DNA of 64,000 nt, taken from Acidobacteriota bacterium (GTDB lineage Bacteria > Acidobacteriota > Terriglobia > Terriglobales > Acidobacteriaceae). Below are positions 26,263 to 33,327 of this stretch, one piece after another. The DNA lies in contig QIAU01000135.1 of assembly GCA_003225055.1 (NCBI GenBank), positions 62,001-126,000 on the forward strand, read 5' to 3'. Within the stretch, counting starts at the first letter, position 1; each line of letters begins with the position of its first letter. Position numbers and translations under genes: made by a program. The notes under the pieces were generated by a model. It was not told the DNA's origin. It saw nothing but the letters and a program-made list of their open reading frames with translations, and searched no databases.

Positions 26263-27432
26263 TCATCCTAGCCAAGGATCTATGTATTTCACTTCATCAA
26301 CCTCCGGCTTCTCGCCCCGGTAAACCCGTGAAATCCCGCGCACGACACGACGCAAGGGCAGGATGCCCCTATGGTCCGCGAAGAAAATTTCACCCACTCG
26401 GCTGCTGCGGTAAAACCAGCGCTGGAGGATTGCCAGATGCTCCATGGTTTCCAGTGTACTGTGAGCAGACTCCGCCGGAAGCGCCGCCAGACGCTGCAAC
26501 ACCCGCGATTCCATGGACTGCGCTTTTCCGCCGGCGATCATTTGCGGCTGTACAGAAAACGCGATCGGGCCAGAAATCCTGCCACCATCGATACGGAACA
26601 GAGCGACCGATTCCGATTCCGCCGATGGCTGGATTATCACTCCCACCAAACGGTCCACCCGATGCACGATTTCAGGAAGCTGGCCCAGTACCGGCCTCAG
26701 CTTTTCCACCCGGCCGTGGATTGCTGCCGCATTTTCGAAATCCAGATTTGTCGATGCTCGGTCCCGCTCCGCCGAGAGCTCGCGCAACAACGAATTGCCC
26801 CCCGTATCGAAGTAATCCCGTACGTGCTTCACTTCGGCTGCGTATTCCTCATCCGTGCAGCCCTTGAAGCAAGGCGCCAGACACATCTTCATCTCCGAGT
26901 AGATGCACCCCGGGAATTTTGGGTCCGGGTGCAAGTCTCCGACGCAGCGCCGCATTTTGAAGAAGTCGAGCGAGTCGTTGGCGAACTTCTCGGCGGCGGT
27001 CCGAGAAGGGAAGGGGCCGTAATAAAGGGATCTGCCTCCCGCTCTCCCCATCCGCGTGGTGACAGAGGCCCGCGGATATTCGTTCTCCATATGCATCTTG
27101 ACCAGCGGAGCAAAGCGCAACCGCAGGCGATCGCGGTAATTCTTGGGGAAAGTTGACCACAGGAGCTTATAAAGCAGGAATCCCGATTCAAAATTCGATC
27201 CCGTAGGCGTGTATTCAATCCACCGCACGCGCTGGCGTAGATTCAGCTTTTTACTTCTCTCTTCCGCGGAGCCCAGCAGGCGGGTTAGACGGCGGCGTAG
27301 GTTTGCGGTCTTGCTGACGTAGGGTTCAGATGGGTCCTCACCCCGAAGCAGGAACACGGCGGGCGCGGCAGGAACTGCGGAAACCACCTCAGCATTCCGC
27401 TCGGGCGTGAACTCGACACGATGGGTCAGCAC
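26263..27432 (-). CDS. Short UvrC-like protein with degenerate GIY-YIG site
   Basis: 389 aa, aligned to the N-terminal half of UvrC. It contains the GIY-YIG region, the cysteine region FPGCIYSEMKMCLAPC and a UVR-type helical hairpin (RASTNLDFENAAAIHGRVEK). The RNase H-like C-terminal nuclease and the HhH of UvrC are absent. In the GIY-YIG unit the sequence reads AVFLLRG...YVSKTANLRRR. The catalytic Tyr of GIY is Phe, the Gly of YIG is Ser, and the later catalytic Glu position appears to be Tyr (SGFLLYKLL). Probably not a nuclease; it may bind damaged DNA or UvrB. Confidence 0.8.
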   Translation of the reverse strand: MLTHRVEFTPERNAEVVSAVPAAPAVFLLRGEDPSEPYVSKTANLRRRLTRLLGSAEERSKKLNLRQRVRWIEYTPTGSNFESGFLLYKLLWSTFPKNYRDRLRLRFAPLVKMHMENEYPRASVTTRMGRAGGRSLYYGPFPSRTAAEKFANDSLDFFKMRRCVGDLHPDPKFPGCIYSEMKMCLAPCFKGCTDEEYAAEVKHVRDYFDTGGNSLLRELSAERDRASTNLDFENAAAIHGRVEKLRPVLGQLPEIVHRVDRLVGVIIQPSAESESVALFRIDGGRISGPIAFSVQPQMIAGGKAQSMESRVLQRLAALPAESAHSTLETMEHLAILQRWFYRSSRVGEIFFADHRGILPLRRVVRGISRVYRGEKPEVDEVKYIDPWLG

Positions 27433-27547
27433 CCGTCAATTCTAGGCCACGGATTCGACGGACGAGCACGGATTAGTGAATCTTGCCGGCACGGGACCAA
27501 AAGAAGCTTCCCCGGGGAAACCTGGCAGGGCCATAGAGTATTACCGA

Positions 27548-27660
27548 TTATTAACCGCCGAAGTGGCCGAGTCTGCCGGGAAGACCGTAATCTCTCCGCG
27601 ATCTCGGCGTACTTGCCGGTTAATTGTTAAACGAGATTCCTCGCTTTGCGAGGAATGACA
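27548..27660. repeat. Composite intergenic repeats near the DnaC-like gene
   Basis: ATTAACCGCCGAAGTGGCCG at 27548 and the inverted CCGGTTAAT near 27616 bracket the first part. A GATTCCTCGCTTTGCGAGGA hairpin element (27634-27660) follows. The GCCGAAGTGGCC wording recurs at about 30677. Confidence 0.45.
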
Positions 27661-27677
27661 AGATGACGGGGAATGCG

Positions 27678-28436
27678 TTACCGGAAATTGGCACTGCGGA
27701 ACTTCTGTCGAAAATCCTGGCCTTCCATGCGAACAATCCGGCACATCTCATGTAGGCGGGAACGCATGCGCTCGCCGATCCGATCGCCCAAAGTTTCTTC
27801 GCGGGCGGCGCCCCGAGCGCCGCTCACGGTCCCGGCGGGCTCATTGTCGAAATTTGTAGTAATGATCGTGGTCCGGTTGTTGTTGTACCGAGTATTCAAA
27901 ATCAGGCTGACCGTATCCCAGACCCATTCGCTCGGCTTGGCCGCGCCGAGTTCATCCAAGGCGAGCACTTCGGTTTCAAACACCGGCCGCAGCACATCCA
28001 GTTCGGTCGCTTTTACCGAGTCGTTATAGGAATTCTGAATCTGCTTGAGCAGCTCCCGGTAATCGTAGAAGAGACACGAAACGCCCCGGGTGAGGAGCAA
28101 ATCTTTAATGATGCCGACCACCAGGTGTGTCTTGCCCACGCCAATCTTGCCGATAATCAGCAGCCCCGTGCCGTCGCGCGGATCGTATTCCTCAACGAAT
28201 TTAGAGGCTGCAATCCGGGCGTAGGCCAGCGAAGTGTGGGCACCCGGAAAGTCAGTAGTGAAGCTGGAAAGCTCGCAGTGTTCGTAGCGTTTGGGAATGT
28301 GGGCGGCCGCCAGCAGCGTTTGCGCTCGGGCCTTCACTCGGCAGTCGCATCGGGCGACTCCCGAACCCCGCCCTGCGGACACCGTTTTCCAGCCTGTACC
28401 CCCGCAAATCGGACAAACGTCGGCGGACACCTTCAT
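27678..28436 (-). CDS. DnaC/IstB-like AAA+ ATPase (putative helicase loader)
   Basis: 252 aa from ATG 28436, which has AGGAAGG upstream; longer in-frame starts lack a binding site. An N-terminal zinc-finger-like CPICGGTGWK...CDC precedes the ATPase core with Walker A GKIGVGKTHL, Walker B VLALDELGAAKPSEW and sensor region TIITTNF. The C-terminus has RIGERMRSRLHEMC, typical of DnaC/DnaI arginine-finger segments. No transposase is adjacent, so a role as replicative helicase loader rather than IstB is favoured. Confidence 0.82.
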   Translation of the reverse strand: MKVSADVCPICGGTGWKTVSAGRGSGVARCDCRVKARAQTLLAAAHIPKRYEHCELSSFTTDFPGAHTSLAYARIAASKFVEEYDPRDGTGLLIIGKIGVGKTHLVVGIIKDLLLTRGVSCLFYDYRELLKQIQNSYNDSVKATELDVLRPVFETEVLALDELGAAKPSEWVWDTVSLILNTRYNNNRTTIITTNFDNEPAGTVSGARGAAREETLGDRIGERMRSRLHEMCRIVRMEGQDFRQKFRSANFR

Positions 28437-28842
28437 GGTCTCGTAGGCCTTCCTATTCCTCAACTGTGCACTGACCCGAGACATTTGCGCAAGTAGAAAA
28501 CCCGGTCCCACTGTGCACATCCTGTGAAGTAGTTGACCTGTCTGTGGAGGACTTAGGAAAACTCCATGCCGATTAACAGGCATCCGAACCACGAGAGACT
28601 GATGGACGGTTTGAAACCGCTATCCGCCCCGCCAAGGCTGCTCTTCCGTACGGTCGGACATCAAACCGCTCATCTGGCGCGCCACTTGGAAGGGCACCCG
28701 TGCAGATTCGGCTACCCGCGCGGATTTTCACAGTTGACATTCTGGCAACTCGGAGGAAAATAGCTGCCGCAGGTTTCCACTCCAGCGCCATGTCCGCTCG
28801 TCCGGTGTGTGCCGGAGACTATAGAACCTGCCAGGAGAAACA
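28437..28842. other. Divergent upstream region of the DnaC-like gene and hupB
   Basis: About 400 nt that must hold promoters in both directions. TTGACA at about 28734 is the best -35-like string toward hupB, but no good -10 follows at 16-18 nt. No conserved frame is visible. Confidence 0.35.
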
Positions 28843-29121
28843 ATGAACAAAGCCGATCTCGTTGACAGAATCGCAGCCGGCGCCGGCATCAGTAAGGCCG
28901 CGGCCGGAACTGCCATTGACACGGCGGTGGACAGCATTACTGCCACCCTGAGAAAAGGAGATCGGGTAGCCCTGATTGGTTTCGGCACTTTCTCGGTTTC
29001 GCAGAGAAAGGCGCGGAACGGGCGCAACCCGCAAACCGGCGCAACCATCAAGATTGCCGCCCGCAAAGTGGCAAAATTCACTCCCGGGGCCGAGCTCAAG
29101 AAAGCAGTTAACAAAAAGTAG
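28843..29121 (+). CDS. hup: HU-family DNA-binding protein
   Basis: 92-aa nucleoid protein. [20 protein letters not shown] at the start, then [20 protein letters not shown] with the beta-arm [15 protein letters not shown], and the C-terminal helix region [21 protein letters not shown] precedes the ATG by 5-6 nt. A strong terminator follows the stop by about 20 nt, and a group II intron begins directly after it. Confidence 0.96.
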   Translation: MNKADLVDRIAAGAGISKAAAGTAIDTAVDSITATLRKGDRVALIGFGTFSVSQRKARNGRNPQTGATIKIAARKVAKFTPGAELKKAVNKK

Positions 29122-29142
29122 GCCCATTCGATTTCATGGAAG

Positions 29143-29169
29143 CGGCAGGGCGTCGGCCCTGCCGTTTTT
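29143..29169 (+). terminator. Rho-independent terminator of hup
   Basis: CGGCAGGGC and GCCCTGCCG form a perfect 9-bp stem with loop GTCG, followed by TTTTT at 29165-29169. It is the apparent homing target of the group IIC intron that begins at 29174. Confidence 0.92.
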
Positions 29170-29173
29170 CTTG

Positions 29174-29824
29174 GTGTGCCGAGCATGTCCGACAGCTCAG
29201 AGGTGTAAGTTCTCTACCCAATGATGGAGGTGAAGGGTTAGCAAAACGCAAGGGTGAAATAACACCCGCCGCGAGGCGGGGCCTCAAAGAAACGTGGAGC
29301 AAAGACGCGAGCCGATGAACAAGAACCGGATATGAGGCCTAGGGTGAGGGGCGAGCGAACCAATGATTGCGAAGCCCATATCCATCAAGTGCACTGGTGG
29401 TAAATCCGGCGGTTGTGCGTTGAAGGCGGTCGAACTTACCTCAGGAGATCTGCGGCAGGTCACAAAATGTGACTGAGGGTGAAGCGATTCACTCTGACCG
29501 TGCCGCAGAAAGTCATCAGCAAACGGTGGAGTACTCCCTGAAGAGCGGAGGAAGACCCGAACGGTACCCCGCCCAGGGGAATAAAGGGAAAGGCAAGTAA
29601 GCAGCGCGATCTCAGGGACGACAGACAAGCCAATATTGCTTGGCCTTCCGGAGGCAAGTAGGGGTGAAGCCCCGAGGGGCATCCGGGAAGGGACCGAATC
29701 GCCTCCTGGCGACGCACTATGCAGAATGCTTGGCTACTTCACACCTAGCTCAACCCGCCGTATGCGGACCCGCATGTACGGTGGTGAGGGAGGGGAGGAC
29801 GGCTACCGTCCCCCCTATCCCGAT
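29174..29824 (+). ncRNA. ORF-less group IIC intron
   Basis: The 5' end GTGTGCCGAGCATG and the following AGTTCTC, GTTAGC...ACGCAAGGGTG and ATATGAGGCCTAGG match the order seen in the Oceanobacillus iheyensis IIC intron. Domain V at 29755-29784 (CCGCCGTATGCGG then CCGCATGTACGGTGG) carries the CGC triad of class C. Domain VI (about 29788-29824) ends CCTATCCCGAT. At about 650 nt, there is no room for a maturase and no reverse-transcriptase motif in any frame. It lies a few bases after the hup terminator, the typical IIC insertion site. If active, it needs a maturase supplied in trans. Confidence 0.85.
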
Positions 29825-29995
29825 TGTGCCGATTGCCCGCAATGCGAAGAGTGTGGCGCGGTCGCCCTCGTCCGGGAAGGAGACTTGGAAGATGTAACGC
29901 GGACAGTCTTGTCCGCGAAACCACGGATAGAGGTTTGTAAATGGGCGCTCTCGCCCGCGAACGCATAGTGCCGCTGGCTTTAACTTGGAAGCCCT
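29825..29995. other. 3' flank of the intron, with palindromic repeat
   Basis: Contains CGCGGAC-AGTCTT-GTCCGCG (29898-29917), 7-bp arms, the same kind of palindrome as at 31217-31238, and GGGCGCTCTCGCCCGCG at about 29943. No gene recognised. Confidence 0.5.
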
Positions 29996-30646
29996 TCAGC
30001 GCAATCCGAGAATAAGCAGGTCTGCATCGGACAAGACCACATCCCGAATCGCAGCCTTGCCGTTTTTCTTCAGTTCATTGATAGCAGAATCGACCTTGGC
30101 GGACTCAAGCCCGATCTCCCCCGTCAGGAAGTCCACGAGCTTGTCCTCTCCGACGACCTGCGCCATCTTCAGGTTTCGACTCATCGCCCCGCGCTCACCA
30201 AAGCCCACCTCGTATTCTTTCCCTTGGCCCCCGTCCATCTCGACGATGAACAACGTCCCTCCCCGTTCCGAAGAGGTTGTTGCGGATTGCAATTGCGACG
30301 GCAGGTGGACCTTATTGGACTGCGGCTCGAAACAGACGAGGCCATGTTTGTCGGCCAGCTTTAAAATCATGGGGACCACTTCGGTAGACTTATCGTCCAT
30401 CACGGACATGATGACGTGGGCTCCCGAACGCTCGTGGGCGCAGGCCCAAGGGCACGCGTCCAAGTCTTCTTCGGCAACCATGTCAACTTCCGGGTAGTTT
30501 GCACTCAGCTCGTTGTAGAAGGAGTACACATCGATATGCTGCTCGATGGGTACCTTCCTCTGTTCATACAGCCTGGTGAACAGGTCGGCTGCCTCTTTGT
30601 CGGAAATTGCTCTCTCACTATGCCAAACGGCGAGTTTGTAGCTCAC
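29996..30646 (-). CDS. Protein of unknown function (216 aa)
   Basis: Cytoplasmic by appearance. The N-terminal half (MSYKLAVWHSER...ADLFTRLYEQ, then YPEVDMVAEEDLDACPWAC and VVPMILKLADKHGLVCFEPQ) resembles a domain found in many uncharacterised bacterial proteins, some near toxin-immunity genes. The C-terminal half (GTLFIVEMDGGQGKEYEVGF...VDSAINELKKNGKAAI) is a second unit I do not recognise. Codon use matches neighbours, and the GTG/ATG start lies in a region with no paired gene. No function is proposed. Confidence 0.6.
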   Translation of the reverse strand: MSYKLAVWHSERAISDKEAADLFTRLYEQRKVPIEQHIDVYSFYNELSANYPEVDMVAEEDLDACPWACAHERSGAHVIMSVMDDKSTEVVPMILKLADKHGLVCFEPQSNKVHLPSQLQSATTSSERGGTLFIVEMDGGQGKEYEVGFGERGAMSRNLKMAQVVGEDKLVDFLTGEIGLESAKVDSAINELKKNGKAAIRDVVLSDADLLILGLR

Positions 30647-30714
30647 GTTTCACCCTGCTGGGATCAGGAGACTTATCGCCGAAGTGGCCAGGAAAGTCAA
30701 ACCGGCAAAGGTGT

Positions 30715-30739
30715 CTAAAAACCTTTTTTGGTTTTTTAG
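30715..30739. repeat. AT-rich palindrome upstream of the unknown protein and rpmE
   Basis: CTAAAAACC (30715-30723), TTTTTT, GGTTTTTTAG (30730-30739): near-perfect inverted repeat. As it lies between divergent starts it may be a regulatory stem or a terminator of an earlier transcript. Confidence 0.4.
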
Positions 30740-30891
30740 AATGATGCCCAAGGCTATTCGAGTCCGTCAAGTAAAATGCTTGTAAGCTCTTCAGATCCGC
30801 CTCGGCTAGAGGCCTGTGGGGGGGGCACATTTGCTGAATCCCGCGTAACTCCTGTAAAATCTAAAAACTCGGAACGAGGATTTATCACCCC

Positions 30892-31107
30892 ATGAAGGCA
30901 GCTATCCATCCCGCATACAACGAAGTGCGCGTGCATTGCGCGTGCGGCAACACGTTTACGACCCGTTCGACCCATAAGGGCGACATCCACATAGAAATCT
31001 GCTCCAATTGCCACCCGTTTTTCACTGGCAAGCAGAAATTGGTGGACACCGCGGGTCGCGTGGAGCGCTTCCGCCGCAAGTACGCCAAGGCTGGCGAAAA
31101 GAAGTAA
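30892..31107 (+). CDS. rpmE: 50S ribosomal protein L31, zinc-binding form
   Basis: 71 aa. [20 protein letters not shown] followed by [20 protein letters not shown] gives the cysteine set (CAC...CSNC) of the zinc-containing C+ type, so this is the zinc-replete form rather than YkgM-like. [20 protein letters not shown] is the conserved C-terminal half. dusB begins 76 nt downstream. Confidence 0.96.
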   Translation: MKAAIHPAYNEVRVHCACGNTFTTRSTHKGDIHIEICSNCHPFFTGKQKLVDTAGRVERFRRKYAKAGEKK

Positions 31108-31183
31108 CTGGTCCGCGGATCTACCTGGATTTCACAGCCCCTGTTTTCGGCAGGAGCTTTGCTTTGCGAATTACAATAATCGA

Positions 31184-32278
31184 GTGCGCAAGTACTGGGA
31201 CAATGCCGATGATGCGGCGCGGACACTCTCGTCCGCGCGCTTTATCCCCGAGCTGCTGAAGATCGGCCCGGTCGAAATCCGTCCCGCCACCGTATTGGCT
31301 CCCATGGCCGGCGTGACCGACACCGTCTTCCGCCGCTTCATCCGCAACCTGGGTGGCTGCGGCCTGATCATGACCGAGTTCACCTCGGCCGATGGAGTCC
31401 TGCACGCCAGGGACGAGAAGGCCAAGCGCTACCTGCACTTCTACCAAGACGAGCACCCGATCTCAGCGCAACTTTTCGGCAGCGACCCGCTGGTGATAGC
31501 CGATGCCGCCCGCATGGTCGAGGATCTAGGCTTTGATCTCGTGGACTTGAACCTGGGCTGCCCCGCCAAGAAGGTTGTCAAGTGTAATGGTGGCTCAGGC
31601 CTGCTGCGCGATCTACCTAGAATTCGTCGCATATTCGATGCCGTGCGCGCCGCTGTAACCATTCCGTTCACGGTGAAGTTCCGCGTCGGCTGGAACGACG
31701 AGGAGATCGTCTGCGTAGAGCTGGCCAGGATGGCAGAAGACTGCGGCCTCTGCGCGGTCGCACTGCACGCCCGCACCCGCGAGCAGGGCTATAGCGGCAA
31801 TGCGCGCTGGGAATGGATTGGAGCGGTGAAGCACGCCGTGAAAATTCCCGTCATCGGCAACGGGGACATTCGGAGCCCCCAGGACGCTTGCGGCATGGTG
31901 GCGCAGACCGGTTGTGACGCGGTGATGATCGGGCGCTCCGCTGCCTCGAATCCCTGGATCTTCCGGCAAATTGCGCAGTATTCCGACAGCCACGTAGGAA
32001 CAGCTGCCCCCGGCTATCCGGCCGAGCGCCGTTCGGCAGCAGAGCCTTACGACAAGCCCACCGACGCCGACCGCTTCCAAATGATCCGCACCTACTTCCA
32101 GATGCTGATCGAAGAAGAACTGCCCGGCGCCGCCGGCAAGATGAAGCAGTTCGCCTCCTGGTTCACCCACGGTGTGTCCGGAGGCGCCGCATTGCGGAAG
32201 GCCATCTACGAAGCCAAGGCCGAACGCGAGATCCTGGCCCGGGTAGAGGAATTCTTCGAACCAGTCAAGACCACGTAG
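31184..32278 (+). CDS. dusB: tRNA-dihydrouridine synthase DusB
   Basis: 364-aa FMN enzyme that reduces uridine in tRNA. VLAPMAGVTDTVFRR, MTEFTSADGV, LNLGCPAKKVVKCNGGSGLL (catalytic Cys), VTIPFTVKFRVGW, ALHARTREQGYSG and IGNGDIRS are family motifs. Two parts come from repeats. The N-terminus (DAARTLSSARF) is encoded by a 22-bp palindrome. Residues VGTAAPGYPAERRSAAE, near 271-287, come from the same element found in selD. The stop codon lies inside another copy. The GTG start is therefore uncertain. Confidence 0.93.
   Translation: MRKYWDNADDAARTLSSARFIPELLKIGPVEIRPATVLAPMAGVTDTVFRRFIRNLGGCGLIMTEFTSADGVLHARDEKAKRYLHFYQDEHPISAQLFGSDPLVIADAARMVEDLGFDLVDLNLGCPAKKVVKCNGGSGLLRDLPRIRRIFDAVRAAVTIPFTVKFRVGWNDEEIVCVELARMAEDCGLCAVALHARTREQGYSGNARWEWIGAVKHAVKIPVIGNGDIRSPQDACGMVAQTGCDAVMIGRSAASNPWIFRQIAQYSDSHVGTAAPGYPAERRSAAEPYDKPTDADRFQMIRTYFQMLIEEELPGAAGKMKQFASWFTHGVSGGAALRKAIYEAKAEREILARVEEFFEPVKTT
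31217..31238. repeat. GCGCGGAC-N6-GTCCGCGC palindrome at the 5' end of dusB
   Basis: 8-bp arms with loop ACTCTC. It recurs at 29898-29917 with 7-bp arms and loop AGTCTT. Lies within the predicted N-terminal codons of dusB. Confidence 0.6.
31994..32040. repeat. Dispersed element inside dusB
   Basis: GTAGGAACAGCTGCCCCCGG continuing CTATCCGGCCGAGCGCCGTT. Aligns along its whole length with copies at 20371-20418 (selD) and 32275-32317. Confidence 0.7.
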
Positions 32279-32317
32279 AACAGCCGCCCCGGCTGTCGGA
32301 GCGAGCGCAGCTCGGCT
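32275..32317. repeat. Dispersed element at the dusB stop codon
   Basis: GTAGAACAGCCGCCCCGGCT continuing GTCGGAGCGAGCGCAGCTCG. The TAG of the element is the dusB stop. Preceded by CCACGTAG like the internal copy. Confidence 0.7.
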
Positions 32318-32395
32318 AAGCGTCTTTCCTCGAGTCGAACGGCAGGCGAGAGACTGCCCGAGCGAAGCGATTCCTGCTTCTACGCGACTCCAACC

Positions 32396-32415
32396 GGCAG
32401 GCGAGGGTGCCTGCC
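32396..32415. repeat. GGCAGGC-GAGGGT-GCCTGCC hairpin between convergent genes
   Basis: 7-bp arms and a 6-nt loop between dusB and the MBL hydrolase gene, just before the latter's stop. A related hairpin follows hsp20 at about 39577-39600. Confidence 0.55.
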
Positions 32416-32416
32416 T

Positions 32417-33259
32417 CTACGCAATCATCGGTTGCGCGACTAGCTTCCCTTCCGGATTCCTCTCCACATACGCCCACGGCATGTGCGGATCATGGGTGAA
32501 AACGGTCAGCCATTTTTCCGGGATGGCCTGCGCGTAGTATTGCTTCTTGCTCTCGATCGTCTGCAGAGGAAACAAGTCAAACGCCATGCCCCAAGTAAGG
32601 TCGATGTGACCCCTGGTGGGGATCAGATCGGAGATATAACATGCCGTCCGCCCCCCGCTCTTCAGGATGACAGCCTGCATATCTGCAGTGTGTCCGGAAA
32701 AAATCTTCAGGTAAATTCCCGGCAGAATCTCCTGGTCGCCATGCAGCAGGTGCATCTGCCCATTCTCGATCAGGGGATCGTAATTGTCGCTGATATAGCT
32801 GATGCGGTCGCGCTCCAGTTGGCGTCGTCCGTGTTGCCATTCGCCTTCCTGGACGTAATACTTGGCCTTGGGAAAGGTCGCGACTACCCTTTCGCCGTTG
32901 CGAATCGTATTCCAACCGCAATGATCGAAGTGCAGGTGCGTGTTGATGACGACGTCGATGTCCTGGGGAGCAATTCCTGCCGCTTTCAAATTCTCGAGCA
33001 ATTTCGCCGGCTGCCCGTAAATCTTCGCCATCTTTTCTGACAGCTTGTTGCCGATGCCAGTCTCGATCAGCACATTGTGCTTCCCGGTGCGCACGAATAA
33101 CGAGTTGAGCCCCGCGTGCACACGGTTCTTTTCGTCGGCCTTGACCTTCTTTTCCCACATCAGCTTGGGCACGACACCAAAGAACGCGCCGCCGTCCAGA
33201 TAGTAGGTTCCATCGGAGAGAACGGTCAGTTCAAAATCACCAAGATTAGTGCGGTGCAC
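32417..33259 (-). CDS. MBL-fold metallo-hydrolase
   Basis: 280 aa, GTG start (MHRTNLGDFELTVLSDG). The zinc motif is NTHLHFDHCGWN (HxHxDH), with a later His in FSGHTADMQ and Asp in ACYISDLIPTRGHIDLTW. It resembles the N-acyl homoserine lactonase/quorum-quenching-like and related hydrolase branch of the superfamily, but the substrate cannot be told. No signal peptide. The S9 peptidase gene is 68 nt upstream on the same strand, so co-transcription is possible. Confidence 0.85.
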   Translation of the reverse strand: MHRTNLGDFELTVLSDGTYYLDGGAFFGVVPKLMWEKKVKADEKNRVHAGLNSLFVRTGKHNVLIETGIGNKLSEKMAKIYGQPAKLLENLKAAGIAPQDIDVVINTHLHFDHCGWNTIRNGERVVATFPKAKYYVQEGEWQHGRRQLERDRISYISDNYDPLIENGQMHLLHGDQEILPGIYLKIFSGHTADMQAVILKSGGRTACYISDLIPTRGHIDLTWGMAFDLFPLQTIESKKQYYAQAIPEKWLTVFTHDPHMPWAYVERNPEGKLVAQPMIA

Positions 33260-33327
33260 GAATTCTGAGACCTCCGAAACCGTTTGGGGGCCGGTGCCCT
33301 CGCCCGTCGGGCCCAGCTCTGTCCGGC

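Noticed and set aside
27678-28592. DnaC-like ATPase as IstB of an IS21 element
   Set aside because: No IstA transposase or terminal repeats nearby, and the N-terminal zinc-finger-like segment fits helicase loaders better.
28734-28760. TTGACA as promoter of hup
   Set aside because: No acceptable -10 box at 16-18 nt; could not be supported.
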